Part shown: piece by piece, positions 1-12,819 of the stretch
Layout of the letters: every line of letters begins with the position of its first letter
Position numbering within the stretch: the first letter of the stretch is position 1
From: Calvatia gigantea
Taxonomy: Eukaryota > Basidiomycota > Agaricomycetes > Agaricales > Lycoperdaceae
DNA length: 64,000 bases
Direction of reading: 5' to 3'
Assembly (NCBI GenBank): GCA_025093985.1
Contig: JACAAK010000003.1
Coordinates: 992,001-1,056,000 of the forward strand
Made by a program: the position numbers and the translations under genes
Notes under the pieces: model-generated
Told to the model about the DNA's origin: nothing
Database searches by the model: none
The model's input: the letters and a program-made list of their open reading frames with translations, nothing else

Positions 1-533
1 CCCGCGCAGCATAATATTGTGTCATGCGTGTCATGAAGGCGAGTGTGGCGATAACGCAGGAGCAACTCAAGACCGCAACTCTTGACGCCATCGGGGATCC
101 ATTTGTGCCGCAGATCGATGTTATCAAGTAAGGGGTTGATTCGTTCGTGGAGAATGGTTATGTGGGGGGGAAAACACGAGCAGAACAACTCCTCTGCGCT
201 GCTCGATATACTCCATGTATACGTGATACTGCATATTGAAACCCGTAATATTTTTTCCCACCGAAACTTAGTTATATAGCCGGAACAGTATGAACATTTT
301 GGCAATTACTTCTCGAACAAACCTGAAATGGACGTCAGTACTACAGAGATGGAGCTGGGTGACCCACAGTATTCGAAGTTCGGGGTTGGTTTAGTACTAA
401 TACGCCTACGCTGGCCACCCCCCCACACCAGAACATTTCCATCCCCCAAATTTCCTAACGGTCAACGGTCACTTCCAAGTTCATCAAATTCACGTCGATG
501 CTCTTCACCTCTGGATTCAAATACATACAACTG
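1..533. other. No gene recognised at left edge
   Basis: Short open frames occur here but none resembles a protein family I know, and no splice pattern joins them. The stretch lies downstream of the NACHT gene that ends at about 534 on the minus strand, so part of it may be that gene's 3' UTR. Confidence 0.4.
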
Positions 534-2460
534 TTAGTTGGGCATGACCCGACTATTGTTCCCCAGCCACCCTAGCGGCTCCAATAGTAGGTGGTGGTTG
601 AGAGTTGGATCCTGGTCGGCCGGAAGAAGCTGAATACGAGTTGCAACCGAAATTGAACGTAAAATTGCGAGCCACTTACTTTCATTACTTCTATGCACCT
701 CTAGGCGCGTTTTCAACAGCCCGTGGGCCCTGTCCAGGTGCCGGGGGTGCTTTGCAAAATCAACACCACTGGAGAGAACAGCGAGCTCTTCGTCCATCCT
801 TGCGAGTCGGACCCAATCCCAGAGGCGGTTGGAAACTAACACATAGTCATCCTGCCGAGGAGTGTTGTAATCTTCTAAAACAAGGCTAATGATGAGATTT
901 TGATAGCTTGCGGGCTGTGGCTCACTCACGGAATGGAATTTCCCATGCCTCAAACCCTTGAATAAATACCAAAGCCCGTTTCAACAAGGACCCATAAAGT
1001 TCTGGGACCCTGATGCAGAATTCCTCCCCAGACCGGTCAAAGTCCAACAAAAACTCCATGAATGAAGCATGGTGAAAGCCCAACGCCAGAAAGCTTCTCT
1101 CTGGAATGATAAGAACAGAGTGGAGCTTGGATAACGCGGCAAGAAATGATAGGAGACCGAGTCCCAGTATCTCGCACATCGTAAGCAGCCCATCATGGCG
1201 TTTAAAACTACGCAACTCCCAGTTCAGTAGCAATATCTGCTGAGTGAGTGGGAGAATATGGGGGGAATGCGTTGCATTATGAGGGCGTACAGTGAGTCAA
1301 AACCGGCCGTCGGACTGAGACGATCATTCGCAAGTGAAGTTCTTCGCAAGCGGAAGGAAAGAACGGTATTCAGTCGTTCCAAGGGGTCCAGTGCGTCCGG
1401 ATCACCGATGTATTTCATGGCAGTCGACGCATAGGCATATAGTCCCGCTGACTTGGTTACAAGTTTTGAAAGATCCTCATTAGAAGGCCAAGGATCACCG
1501 GGAGATGATGGAATACGGTTGCGCTTCCGAATATTTTCGAACTCTCCCCGCAGATAGAATTCCACCTCCCCATCGAGTTCACGAGATACAGGAAGTGTCG
1601 TCACCCAGAGAAGGGGAGAGAAAGTTTCTGGGGAAAATGCGTCGACGATGTGGGGCTCTGGGCGACTGAAGAACGCCCATAAGAACGGTAGACATTCTCC
1701 ATGCTCTCGTACGGCCGTTGCAATGAGCTCGATGATCACACATTGCGCGCGGTTATCCCTGCATTCATCTAATCCATCAATGATAATGGCCCTCTGTGGT
1801 ACTTCCACTGTTCGTCTCCTCAACTCCAAGAAGGGCGAGACGATCAGTTCTTGGAACTGGTGCTCGATTGTTTTCGTCAAGATCGAAGGGTCCCTGTATA
1901 TTTTTTCATCAAGGATATCCGCGAAAGGCTTGATTTGCGTTGAAATTTGATAAGCGATGGAAGGAAAGAAACGATCAGGATCGTCTCTTTGATTTGGCTG
2001 GGAGAAGAAGAATGCAGCGCCTAATCGCCCCTTCCCAACCTTCTCTGCGCAAGTTTGTGCAATAGCTGACTTGCCAACGCCGGCAGGCCCCTTCATCCAG
2101 AACATGCGGAAGTGGTGATGCTGTCCGTGACTAGCTCTAGACGCCCATAATACAAAATCCTGAATGTGCTGCTCGCGAGTACCAGGATAACATTTGGCCG
2201 CATACTTGCGAGCCGATGAGTCATGTGCTGCCTCTGGCATAGAGATACGATATAATTCCTTTAGGCCTGAATGAAATAGTCAGATCGTTCCAAAGTTGAC
2301 CAATGGTATGTGTCAAATTTCTACCCATTCCATTAACATAATAATGATTGTGTTGGGAGCCAATGGTTTGGAAGCTGCTATTGTTGATCATAAAACCACT
2401 GGAGTTGTTGAGGACTCCAACATGTGGAGGATCGGAGGGTGTCGACGTTGGTAGAGACAT
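534..2460 (-). CDS. NACHT-domain NTPase (NLR-like), copy 1
   Basis: This is a STAND-class NTPase of the fungal NLR type, a family linked to self/non-self recognition and immune-like cell death. Exon 1 begins at 2460 and ends at 2325. A 58-nt intron (2324-2267) joins it in frame to the main exon. That exon carries a Walker A motif (GPAGVGKSAIAQT), a Walker B-like motif (IIIDGLDECRD) and a sensor-like FFSRPEPH segment. The N terminus is short and rich in Asn, Gly and Ser (SGFMINNSSF, then a His/Tyr/Asn stretch), with no known effector domain. The C terminus shows no ankyrin, WD40 or TPR repeats. The frame breaks in a run of six C at about 1261-1266: one more C would restore continuity with the segment that follows (HILPLTQQILLL). 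Further introns follow near 950-900 and in the last exon. The exact 3' end is uncertain. The role is inferred from the family. Confidence 0.8.
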
Positions 2461-3109
2461 TGGTATACCGTTGCACCACTCTTGGATTGGGATTACGCCG
2501 ATTGATAAAGCTAAAGGATTGGGAAGTGAAGCGATAACGAAGAGTAAAGCTTAGATGTCTGCTGGCATACCAGCTCAGCGCCCGTCCACGTTCCCAGTCA
2601 CGCAGTCCGTCAGAGGCGTTTGAAGTTATAACGGGATCCCCATGCTTTTCCTGCAGTTGGTCACGTTCTGGTCATGTAATCAGCACCAAAGCAGAGGCAC
2701 AGTTACACTGGTATGCTGTTGTTACGAATAACATTCACGGGCATGGGTATGTAGGGTAAAAGGAGTTGGGACTGTGTGACAATGCTCTGTTGCGTTTTCT
2801 CCGAAGATTCTTAGTCATGACCTCCACCCCCGGACTGATCAGATTCCGAAGTCTAGAAATGATGATCAAAGCGCGTAGTTGCAGTCGCATCACCATTAGT
2901 ACTATAACCACCACCCAGAAGCCCGGGTTATAGGGGATACTTCTACAAGGTGCCGAATTCCAGACGCTCACCTAAGAGGCAGCGAAGGTTGTCTGAACGG
3001 CGTTTATGGTTACAAGGGTAGTGAGGGCGACTCGACGACAGGGAGGACTCTGAGGCTCAAGGGCACAACAGGGCGATGGCAGTCGACGATGGTTGAAAAT
3101 GATATATGA
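2461..3109. other. Intergenic, upstream of NACHT copy 1
   Basis: No convincing gene is visible. A 78-codon minus-strand frame at 2735-2971 has no recognisable features. The part next to 2460 should hold the promoter of NACHT copy 1, but I see no clear TATA element. Confidence 0.4.
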
Positions 3110-3825
3110 TTAGAGCTCAGGCTCAACTGCATATTTCGCTGTCCAGTCCCGGCTCACCCGCTGCGCATCCTCCTCGTTCTCCTTGTAGTGCTTCGTTACG
3201 TCCGTCGCAGGAAGATTGCCTGAGCTTGGCGAACCCAAAAGAGATTGGATTGTTAGCAGCATCGACCGCATTGTTAGTACCGGCGACCAGTTATCTGACA
3301 ATGGAACGACAGGTAAGATCCACCCTATCACGGCGGCTGGGGCAACTCACCTGCCAGAACATCTAGACAGATCCGACCCAGTCTGTCTAGAAGGTCATGC
3401 CTTTCATATCTGATCGATGACCAGCGACACAAGTCGTGTGCTCACCGATGTTAGGGTGGTATATCTTGGTCACAAACCGAACTTTCGGTGGTGCGAGAGG
3501 GTACGACTCTGGAAAGAACCACTCAAGTTTGAACTTGCCCCCTAATCCATTTGCACAGTCAACCAACCAACATACACACACCTGGCGGACTACTGCCTAC
3601 CTTCAAATGGGCTCCCTTCGGGTCCTTCTATCACTGCATCAGCGTACTGGATATTGTCCTCATTGGGTACTACAAATATTCCAGGCGGAGGTCCGCAAGC
3701 AGATCTCGAGTTTGCTGAAAAGAGTTGGGTGGATAGACCCCGAATTTAAGACGTCACCAGCTAATTACAGAGAGAAAACAGAACATACGGACCTTATTTA
3801 TGGCCCGGGCTCGTAGTGTTCCCAT
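3110..3825 (-). CDS. Ubiquitin-conjugating enzyme E2, divergent Ubc13 (UBE2N)-like
   Basis: E2 enzymes carry ubiquitin as a thioester and pass it on with an E3; Ubc13 makes K63-linked chains with an Mms2-type partner. Exon 1 (3825-3793) reads [12 protein letters not shown] 78-nt intron (3792-3715) leads to QTRDLLAD, then [13 protein letters not shown]. Later exons give [33 protein letters not shown] (the HPN motif) and [11 protein letters not shown], which holds the catalytic Cys, then DNWSPVL and a C-terminal helix ending VEPEL. Introns at about 3600, 3450 and 3340 all join in phase. Lineage-typical Ubc13 is strongly conserved, but this copy differs at both ends, including GNLPATDV where Ubc13 has a DPLANDV-type loop. 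One base appears to be missing near 3688-3694, between LLAD and PPPG. It may be a diverged paralogue or a decaying copy. E2 identity is firm; Ubc13 subfamily is likely. Confidence 0.78.
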
Positions 3826-4700
3826 AGACGACGTCGGAGGAAAGTGGGAAATCGGATGCGGCGCTTTACCTTCAACAACGCAATTCGATTCTGATGCCAC
3901 GTGATGACTGGAGGCAATGAATTATATTAGAATCATTAGAGTGGTGTGGACCGCTCTCAAGACTCGTGGCCGCAATGCTGAAGTGAAATGTCACCCACTA
4001 TGACTACGTTTCTTAATTGTATCTTTTATGTCATTAGATAATCTTCAGGCGCCTAGATACATCAAATTACTCCGATTAATTTGATGTTTGCTTTGGATTC
4101 GATTAACTCTAAACGTCCAACGTTTATGATGTTCCGAACGTTCTGGACGTTCGATGTTCAACGTTCAACTCCTGTTTCCTTGGGTTGCCCTTGGGCAGGT
4201 TTGCGCCCAGCCACTGACCACGATTTTGGATTGAATAGCATGTGAGACAGAGTCCTCAGAGAGCCGAATGTTTTCGAAGAGCGCTTTCTGCGGAGTTGTC
4301 ATATCAGCAATCCTGAAAAACGGGGATAAATCAGTGCCCCGTTTAACTACCAAGCCTCGTGAAAAACCCTCCGCAAGTCAAAATTGTTGAAACAGGTCAT
4401 CAACACGGGACTGGTATAAGGGTCACCATGAATTGAAAGAATTCTTAGCATGGGGTTCAGTGGACCCACTTCGGCCCACCGCTCGCGATGAGCTTTCCGT
4501 TCCAAGGACGGAGCCAGGAAGACGGCCGTGCTATCGTAGTTCGTTGGAAAGGGGAAGGATAATTATATACTATACATTATATTGTCTAGTCCTATAAATC
4601 AACCATTCTGAAAAGTTAGGGCGCTTAATGTCACAGGCGTACCATTTGGCACGTTTAAACTTATAGGTCCGACCTATGAAGTCCGGGGGAACACAGACGG
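3826..4700. other. Intergenic with AACGTT-rich cluster
   Basis: No gene is recognised. The stretch separates two minus-strand genes and contains a cluster of ACGTT words at 4110-4168. A 62-codon minus frame at 4165-4353 is not recognisable. Confidence 0.4.
4110..4168. repeat. Clustered AACGTT/GGACGTT palindromic words
   Basis: Within about 60 bases there are repeated near-palindromic words: AACGTTT, CGAACGTTC, GGACGTTCG and CAACGTTCAA. They could be overlapping binding sites or the eroded end of a mobile element; I cannot tell which. Confidence 0.45.
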
Positions 4701-7700
4701 TCAGGATAATATCAGCGCAGTTGGAGGCGGAGGCGAAAACGCGAGTCTTGTAGACAGCCGCGTGAGATTACTCTCCTGGCTTGAAAACGGGAATCCGGCA
4801 CACAAACAGCCACACCCAGTGGGGCATATTGGTACTTCCAGAACTTTCCAGCAGGATATATGGGAGACGTGATGGCAATGCAAACAATTTCTTGCCAGAC
4901 CTGTGGATAAAGCATGAGGATCGATAACCAAATAGGGAGAACGACGAACCCTTCACAGGTAACCGACAAATGGAACAAAGAGACATCGTCCTTGGGACAT
5001 GGCATGCATGGCATTCAAGGCTTTTGTCGCGAAGAAGTTGCCCACAATGAGTGCAGGTTTGTACGATCCCTACAGATCGTGAAATCAGGATTATGAAGCC
5101 GCGGAGCTCATGGGAAAACCCACCAATCTGATGGTGCATGCCTTTATTTTCCTCTCGAACATGATTCCTCTTATTCACCGCCTTCAACAGGTGAATCCTC
5201 TTCTCGTACATCTGCCACCTAAATAGAAGCTCCGCATAAATGTGTACATGCGCCACGAGCTGCCTAATAAATTCGCCTGTAAACATGGGCTTCGCCCTAG
5301 AAAAAAAAATAATTGAGCATCATGGACCCAAAACCTCGAAGGACACTCACTCCTCCTGTTTTTCTGGAGCGTCAAATACGACAGCCTGCCTCTCACTAAT
5401 TCCGCTGACACCACTGACACCGCTTTGATTCGAATCCGTCCATCTTAAACCCGGCGCTCTCTTCGCCCCACCTCCAACACCGGCGGAAGGTCCGCCGGAC
5501 GAAAGTGACACACCAGATCCAGGTCCAGATCCACCGTCAGACGACACACTCTTCCGGTGGGGGGCCACGGTATCTGTCCAGGATTTTGATCCCATTGCGT
5601 TCGGGTTCGAAGCCGACGAAGTCAACCCTAGCTGTGAGTCTTTCCGCTTTCGATGACTAGTGGTCGTCGTGATGGGCGAGTCTGGGACTCGAAGTTTGTC
5701 AGACTTAGGGCTAAACGAGTGCCTATCCGTTTGAATTACGAGGTCAGTAGGTGCAGGGTTGAAGGTGTCCTGGACGAACTGTCTGCCTGTGCTAAAAATG
5801 TTTGTCCAAGAACCGCGAGATAAAGTTGAGGATGAAAGAGAGGGTGCGAGCACTGGTGCAATGGGAGATGGGAGATGACCAACGGCAGGTGATGGCGGCT
5901 GCTGATTGAGGCCCTGTGCAATAGTGAAGTAGTCGAAAGAGCTCGTTCTTAAACTGCGTATAGAAGACGGGAGAATGTTTATAGAAGGTCTTTGAAGAAG
6001 AGGCGGCGGCGGAACGGCTGGCGCTGCATAAGGCATTTGTAGTACCAAAACTGACAACATGGCGAGCATTTGGAGGTCCCTATTCTGCGCGAAATTATCA
6101 TACCTTTGCGGATGATCAGCTGAGCACGGAACGGAGCAATGAGAAAAGACTCGCATCTTCATAAACATCTGCTTTGCCAATCTCTCACATTCCACGTTCG
6201 GCCACTTGCCCTCTGGTGTAGCGCTCTGCAACAACATCTCTAATGTCTTCCACGCTCTCTCGTGGTCAAACCTCCCATATTCCCTTGCAACTTCTGCATT
6301 TCTTTCACAAACCCCTGCAAGTGTGTTTGCTTCAAATATGTACTCAGCTGCGACCTTCTTATCTGGCCCTGCAATCCAATTGACATTGGCTGCGAACATC
6401 GTACTCCGGTGCACCTGTATCATAGCGACCTGGCTGGCAGCTTGATTTGCCTGGTTCCGCTGTTGTTGCGCTGGATCCCCGCCTCCTCTTTGAGAGAGAC
6501 TGAGAAGGTCGGTCATAAGACGAACCATCTCATCGCCTCTCTGTCTTCTTGGATCTCTTGGATCCGGGACGTGGTTTCGGTCTGTGGCAACGAGGGCGAG
6601 CCGCCGAACTGCATCCGAAAGACGAAGTGGAGAAGAAAACACCCGAGGTTTGGGGGTTTCTGGTGGTTGTTGTTCATCTCCCTCTTGCTGTTGAGAAGTG
6701 AGGCTGCTGCGCGGAGGGACCACTAGGCTTGGCAATGCCTACCGTCCTCACAACATGCCGTACAAGGCGTTGAGGGGCTCGGAAGAAGTATATAAATTCC
6801 CCTAAACCTGTCAATATCTTCAGAGATTAAATTTATGGAGACTCACCATTAGGCCCAAACATCCCCTGCGTTGTCCTCGGCTCAGCCAGGTTCTTATGAT
6901 TCCTCAACAATGTCGTGACTTCTTTCGGCGGTTTAGATTTGCCCGGCATCGCATCCTCATCCGAAGACTCTCCATCCATAAGTGGAGGTCGTCCATTCGG
7001 GTCCTCCTCGTCTCCATATAACAAGAACAGTAAACACGCTTCAAGACATGGCCACTTACGTTCCCTTATAGCCTTTAAGCGTTTGAGCATAAACGCTCGA
7101 TTTTGCATTGAGATTAAAGGGCTTCGTTCGAGTTCGATGGTTGGCGTGCCTTCAGGGTGACCAGCTTGTGGATATTCTCTTGGGAACGTGAACGTTATGC
7201 GGAATGAAGACCGAGGAGCGTTCACCCCAAGGTCCATGTAGTCCTAGAGTGCAACTTCGTTTTTTCGCTAGATCATGCTGTTGTGGATTTTGAGTATCTT
7301 GGCAGGACTGGCAGAACCTCAACATACCTTTTCAAGCTTGATTTTCGATCCGGCCAACTTGGTCAGTACAGATGTAATCCTGCCATCCATGAGTAAATAC
7401 CTCGCACACGCGAAATAAACTACGTACTCATCCTGCAAGGGCTGATTCTCTCCCTCTCTCTTATCATCCGATGTCCGACTCCTGCTAATACTCCGCCTCT
7501 TCTTTCCCCCATCCTGACTCTGACTCTGCACCTGACCAGTCCCTCCTGAAACCTCCTGCACCCGACCTATAAGATCCAAATCCAATCCAGAGGCGACTCT
7601 CGACACAGATGCAACTCTGGATGCACCACCACCGCCACTATCACCACCAGCACTCCCAGCACCTGAACTGCTCTCCCTCCTCGTCCCAACCTTCACACTC

Positions 7701-10137
7701 GACAACCACGTAAATGCATCCATCCGAGCCACACTCTTCCCACCTACATTACCTCGACTCATAGTGCCACCACTTCGCCCAGTTTCTGCCGTTGCGGTCG
7801 TTGTTGCTGTTGCTGTTGTGATGCCAGTGTCGACGCTAGTGGGTCTAGAGGACACACTTCCGACGATTATTCTAGGACTGTGTGGGATCGACATACCCAT
7901 GTTAACACTAAGGGCCGAACCAGGTCCACGAGGAGACGTTGCTGTTAAATGGCCTGCCATATAGACTGTCTCTAGAGTATTAGCACGAGATGCAGAACCA
8001 ATATGGGGTTGGATGACTGGATTCGCTGAGGTGCTAGTACTGGCACCGTACCGATCACGGTGAGGAGGGAGTGGTGCACGGACTTCGGCAAGGATGGCAC
8101 GGATTCCTGCTGGATGTGATAGTGCTGGTGTTGCGGTTTGTGTTTCTGGAGGGTTGCGGTATGTTATTAGTGGTTGGCGCGTTTTTGAGAGGCGGGAGCG
8201 GCCGCGCGTTGGTTCGGGGGTTTGTCCGACTTTCTTGAAGCGTTAAGACGAACATGAGCGGCACATTGGTAGAGAAAGGGAAGCATCGCGCCTACCTGGA
8301 GGGTTTCATTGTCCACAGGCCAGAAACGGAGCGTTCTATCTTTCGACCACGTTATTAGCTGGAACTCGTCTAGAGCGAATGATCAGTTCACGTGACGAAA
8401 ACAACGAATAACAACGCACCTGGACCTCCTTTCCTCCAGACAAACTCTTTCACAACATCTGTATGACCCTCGAACACCTCAACAGGACTCCCTTCCACGC
8501 CCCTCGCATACATCCCTAACGTCGTCTCCCCTCTCTGCGGCAAACTTAACAATCCCTGTCCAAAAGGCAAATTCAACGCCCTCCAAACAGGGTATGTCGT
8601 CTTGATAACCGATTTGGGTTCGAAACTACCATCCATCCCAGCGCAGTCGGTTACGTCCCAGGTTTTGATGGTTTTGTCAAGGGAGCAGGTGACGAGTTCG
8701 TTGCGGATGTTGGGGGACCAGTCAATACCGTATATTTTGGCGGTGTGGGCTGTTATGCGAGTGATAGGGAGGGAGCCTTTCTGGATGAATGAGAATGTGA
8801 GTTGGTGAGTTGGAGAGGTGAAGTTTAGGTGGGCGACGGACCCGTCTGTCCCATATCAATACTTCGTTTGCGTGTGACGAAGCGAGTATGTTTGCGTCCT
8901 TGCGGTTCCACTTCACTTGCGTTCCACCGGCTGAGAGAATGGTTTAGTCGAGAATCAGGAGATAGTGGCGTGTTTTGTTACCCTTGAATGCAGAAAGACC
9001 TGGAAATTCTTTAGATAGGAGAGGAGGAAGATAGATACAGCGTACCGAAGATTGGACGTCTGGGTTCCCTGAGATCCCACGCATATATCCAAGAATCTAT
9101 CCCCGTACTGGCCACAGTATCGCATTCGGTCGTGTGCCAGTTGATATCAGTAATAGCTCGGTAGTGCGACTTTAGTATATGTTCAATTGATGTCTTTCCA
9201 ACCAGTAATAAATTCCAGATAAGTCTTAATGAGAATCAATAAACTATCCCTTGTCAACGATGAACCTACTTACAGTTTCTCGCTGGAGGTAGAGACGATG
9301 TATTGGTCACGATGAGGGTGAGGGTTCCATTGCACATCGGCTACATCCCAGGTGCCTCCCTGGGGAAGAAATCGGGGTACTTCCAGCGGAGACTCAAGAT
9401 CTAGGATAAACAGACCACGACGCCTAAAGAGCCATGAGCGGCCTGCATTATCTTCGGCATGTCATACAGGAAAGTAACCCACGCAGCAAGAACGATGTCG
9501 CGTGAAGAAGGGCTCATACTCATCTACAATTAATTCAGTACACGCAACTTATAACAACCAACACACGTACATTTCCTACAGCATCACCAACCAAGCCCTT
9601 CATGTCAATCTGCAAACTCCTTCGTAAATTTGATCCATCCTCAGGCGATCCTGGTTCGACGTGCGCAACATCTGGCACCTCTCTCTGACTCTCTGCGAAT
9701 GCACCGGCAGAAATGATCCTCTTCCTTGGCCTTTCAATGTTCTCGGGTACTGCCAGAGGAACAATTGAATTCCTTCTAAACAGATTTATAGCAGGGCTGG
9801 GATTTGCAAAGTTGAAGTTGAAGGACCCAGCCGTCGTTGAAGAATTCGGATTGCTTTCCAGTGGCGAGAACGAGCTGATGTCCTCAACACGGCGCTTCCT
9901 GGGCCGTGGTCGTTGTGGTTGTGGTTGTTGGGAATAAGAGCTCGACATGAATAGGCTTTCGCGTTCGCGGTCGCGATCTGTTGAGATTTCAGGCAAGGAA
10001 GGTGTCCATGATGGGCGTCTTGTGTTGAGATAATTTGATGATGGTGGGAGGAATGATGGAGGTCTTAACGTATGGCTCTCGTCACGCTCGCGGTCATTGG
10101 CTTTGGATGGAAGAGTTGACTGCTGGAAGCGTAGCAT
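4701..10137 (-). CDS. MTC5: GATOR2/SEACAT subunit, WDR59 (Sea3/Mtc5) homologue
   Basis: WDR59/Sea3 is a vacuole/lysosome-associated GATOR2 component that promotes TORC1 activity in response to amino acids. Exon 1 (10137-9571) encodes a low-complexity, Ser/Arg/Pro-rich N terminus. Exons between 9.5 and 8.3 kb encode a WD40 propeller; segments such as DINWHTTECDTVASTG, SWIYAWDLREP, VKWNRKDANILASS and IYGIDWSPNIRNELVTCSLD are clear. An RWD domain lies at about 7.40-6.90 kb (RITFTFPREYP, LERSPLI). The C-terminal RING-like zinc domain (about 5.06-4.75 kb) reads CTHCG, CHAC, CSICRLPVKG, CLHCHHVSH and CPTGCGCLC. Resolved introns are 6742-6688 (55 nt), 5350-5297 (54 nt) and 4949-4901 (49 nt). The WD40-RWD-RING order is specific to WDR59/Mtc5. 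One extra base near 8840-8850 breaks the WD40 frame. This is probably a single-copy housekeeping gene. Confidence 0.9.
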
Positions 10138-10939
10138 TGGCTCCTGGTCGTCGATGACGGTGAGCTCGAAAAGGGCAACAGGTATGGACCGAGCTGTCCC
10201 TGAGTATTCAGTCCTAAATTGACCGGCTTTGGTCAGGGCAAATCGCCGAGCTCATCACATCAATGTTTACAGGCAGATGCTATTCCCCGTTATTACTCAT
10301 CAGTGGCCGTTTTACTTGCCTTTCTGCATGTGTTGTTCACTACAACAAGTGACCATAACTTGGCGAATACGGCGATGACAAGAAACTCAACCAGTCTTAG
10401 CTGAGCAAAACTACTGAGGGACGCGGAGCACCTCAAACAAACGAGAATCGAGGCAGCAAGAGTGAAAGTCTACGGTATTTAATAACCCGACGAAAATCGG
10501 GGTCACACGTAAAGGTCAACAGTCCAAGTTGGGAGCCGTGGGGCTTGTGCTAGTGTTGTAGTCGCTGAGATCGTTCAAGTGGGCACTACACCCTTCCTTT
10601 GAACCTTCCTCAGCCACCTCGATCCCAAGATCGCTCGACTTGCTAGGCATTCGGTTTGCATGCCAGCGAATCAGCCCCTTTCTATCACGAGAAAGTGACG
10701 AGAAGATTTTGCCCTATCCAACCGCCAAGTTGAAGATTATGCGATGAAGACTTAGAATAAATCGAATCGAGGGTAATTTCGCTTGTCTAGTTGATGCAGT
10801 GGGATTATGAGTGGCAGATCATCGACAGACAGGCTGGGCTAACTATTATACACCCTGCATTTCCCTTTTCAAAAACCCTCGTCAGATTTTACGGGCTTTC
10901 TGGAGAGTAGCATTGGCTTTTGTCGCTCATTGACTGGTG
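10138..10939. other. Intergenic, upstream of WDR59
   Basis: No gene is seen. The part just above 10137 is expected to hold the WDR59 promoter, and the far side borders the truncated NACHT copy 2. No TATA box, repeat or RNA gene stands out. Confidence 0.4.
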
Positions 10940-12559
10940 TTACCTACCTGAGATAATTTCTTCATCAACTTCCCAACAAGCCGAAAGGAGCTGGGGTGGA
11001 CCGAATGGTGTAGTAGAAACAGGAGCCTGACACGGACATGAGAGGTGCGAGCAAGTTCTTGAGAATATAGGGGCGAAGGAGTTTAGGAACCTGGTTTCAA
11101 ACGTAAGTGGAGGTGCGTATATCTGGCTAAAGGTTCTCACTTTCTGCTTTAGTGACGCCATCTCTGCGGCATTGAGGCGCTGCAACTGCATACCCCGGCT
11201 GAAGCAAACTTTCTTATAGTCAAAGTCCGCCAAAATGCGGAGCCTTTGCGTATCATTGCTGAGATCAATGGAAAAGAGGAGTTTGAAGAAGGTAAGGCCG
11301 AGTTGCAAATAGCAGGTCTGTTGGGGGTCGATGACTTGCCGCAACCGACCATTTATCAAGTAGCCGCTCAATCAAGTCAGCTTGAACTGAGTAACGAATC
11401 CACCTGGTTAATTAGTACCCAGGCTTTGTAGGGACTGCGAGCGGGGCAATACTCACCAGTGTTGGGATGGATACCAACCTGGATCATATCCAACCGTTGC
11501 AACATCCTATCCAAGAGAGTTCCTACGCAGTTCGACCATATACAAAAGTCCTTGGATCTGGTTGAGTCCACAAGGAAATCCATGAAAGACGCGTGGTAAA
11601 ATGAAATGCGGGGTTCGTGTTGCGATTCAATCGTCAGAACGGAATGAAGACATTGACACGCATTTCAAAATTGGAGTTCGGATAAGCCTAGTAAATTCGC
11701 GATGTCTGCCGCAGTCTGCAGAGTATATCAGGGGGCACACGGTTGCTAATAGAATCCATTGCACCGTCTGGAGCATTTTAGGAGGCACGCGCTCCATGAT
11801 GAGGGTGTAGAGGACGTCCAAATCCAAGAGAGGATGATTGGGGCCCCTCGTGCCTGAGCGTTTTGCCAAACGGAAGGACGGTATGCAACTGTCCTACTGG
11901 CCCGGACTGGGTCGTCTTCACCGACAAAATGAACAATGGCATGGGCACAGGCAAACAGCCCAGCCGAGAAGTCGACGAGGGTCTAGATGTCTTCTTCATA
12001 AGGCCAGGGAAATGGAAGGCCATGCCTGCGCCCAGTTTCCCCAAAATTGTCAGTCAGATATAGGAGGATTTCCCTGTCAATAGCTCGGGAGACGGGGAGA
12101 TCAATTTCGAGACATATGAGTTTGATACGAGGAAGGTTAAAGGTCGCAACAAGGCCGGATTCAAGGCGGCTGAAAAAGATCCAAAGGAAAGGGGATGTTC
12201 CTTGGGCCGCTCGAACAGATTCTGCGACGGATCTCGACGATATCCACTTGTGCTTGCGCGCCCATACATTCGTCAAGTCCATCAACGATAATAACAAGTT
12301 CACCGATCTCGTCCCTGACGGTAGGTTGTTAAAGCGGAGAGACTGAACGGTGCGTGAATTGCCGTGGCATGGATTTTTTTTGAAGAGTGGGATCGCGACG
12401 AATCTGATGGTCTAGGATATCACCATAGGAGTCGTATCTGACGGCGAGCTGATAGGCAATGGAAGTAAAGAACCGGTCTGGAATCCTCTTGATGGTTGGG
12501 TCGAGAAAAGAAGAAGGCTGCACCGTGCGGGAGCGTTGCACTGTTAAGAATTTTTGCAT
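10940..12559 (-). pseudogene. NACHT-domain NTPase, decayed copy 2
   Basis: This is a relic of the same NACHT family as copy 1. Reading down the minus strand from 12559, recognisable blocks fall in different frames. They are RIPDRFFTSIAYQLAVRYDS, then PFLWIFFSRLESGLVATFNL, EIDLPVSRAIDREILLYLTD, LYTLIMERVPPKMLQTVQWI and a C-terminal FLVDSTRSKDFCIWSN block. At least four frame changes separate them. The N-terminal part with the Walker A loop is missing: homology stops at about 12559 and the upstream bases are unrelated. The Walker B-like DGL-DE segment is also disrupted. Truncation before the P-loop plus several frameshifts make this a genuine pseudogene, not a single consensus error. Homology to copies 4 and 5 in this window supports the assignment. 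Confidence 0.85.
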
Positions 12560-12819
12560 TCAAACTATCTTTTCGTTACTATAAAATCGGACATGAGTGA
12601 AAAAGGTTTGTTGAAGGTGGATGAAGACAATAAACCCACTACAGGTCAGGCTGACGAAATGAAGAGACTTCGCAACGGATTAAAAGCGACAGAAGAATGA
12701 CAAGTACGAGGTCCAACGTCAGCGGCATACAGCTTCTCAGCGACTTTCTGTAGAAATCCATTGCCTCCCGCTTACCCCCGTATGCTGAAATTCGGCCGCC
12801 CAGATTGCCAATTTGGACC
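12560..12819. other. Spacer between NACHT relic and carboxypeptidase array
   Basis: No gene is seen. It marks the breakpoint where NACHT homology ends and the repeated 5' flank of the first carboxypeptidase unit begins. Confidence 0.4.

Noticed and set aside
4768..5286. Independent 172-residue zinc-finger protein
   Set aside because: It joins upstream through an in-phase 54-nt intron and downstream through a 49-nt intron to form the C-terminal RING-like domain of WDR59.
6724..6742. A 20-nt intron in the WDR59 gene (GTAGGC...CCTAG)
   Set aside because: Too short to splice; a 55-nt intron ending TTCTCAACAG at 6688 gives the correct phase and the expected protein.
9535..10137. Stand-alone 200-residue Ser/Arg-rich protein
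   Set aside because: The frame splices at 9570 into WD40 exons, so it is the first exon of the WDR59 homologue.
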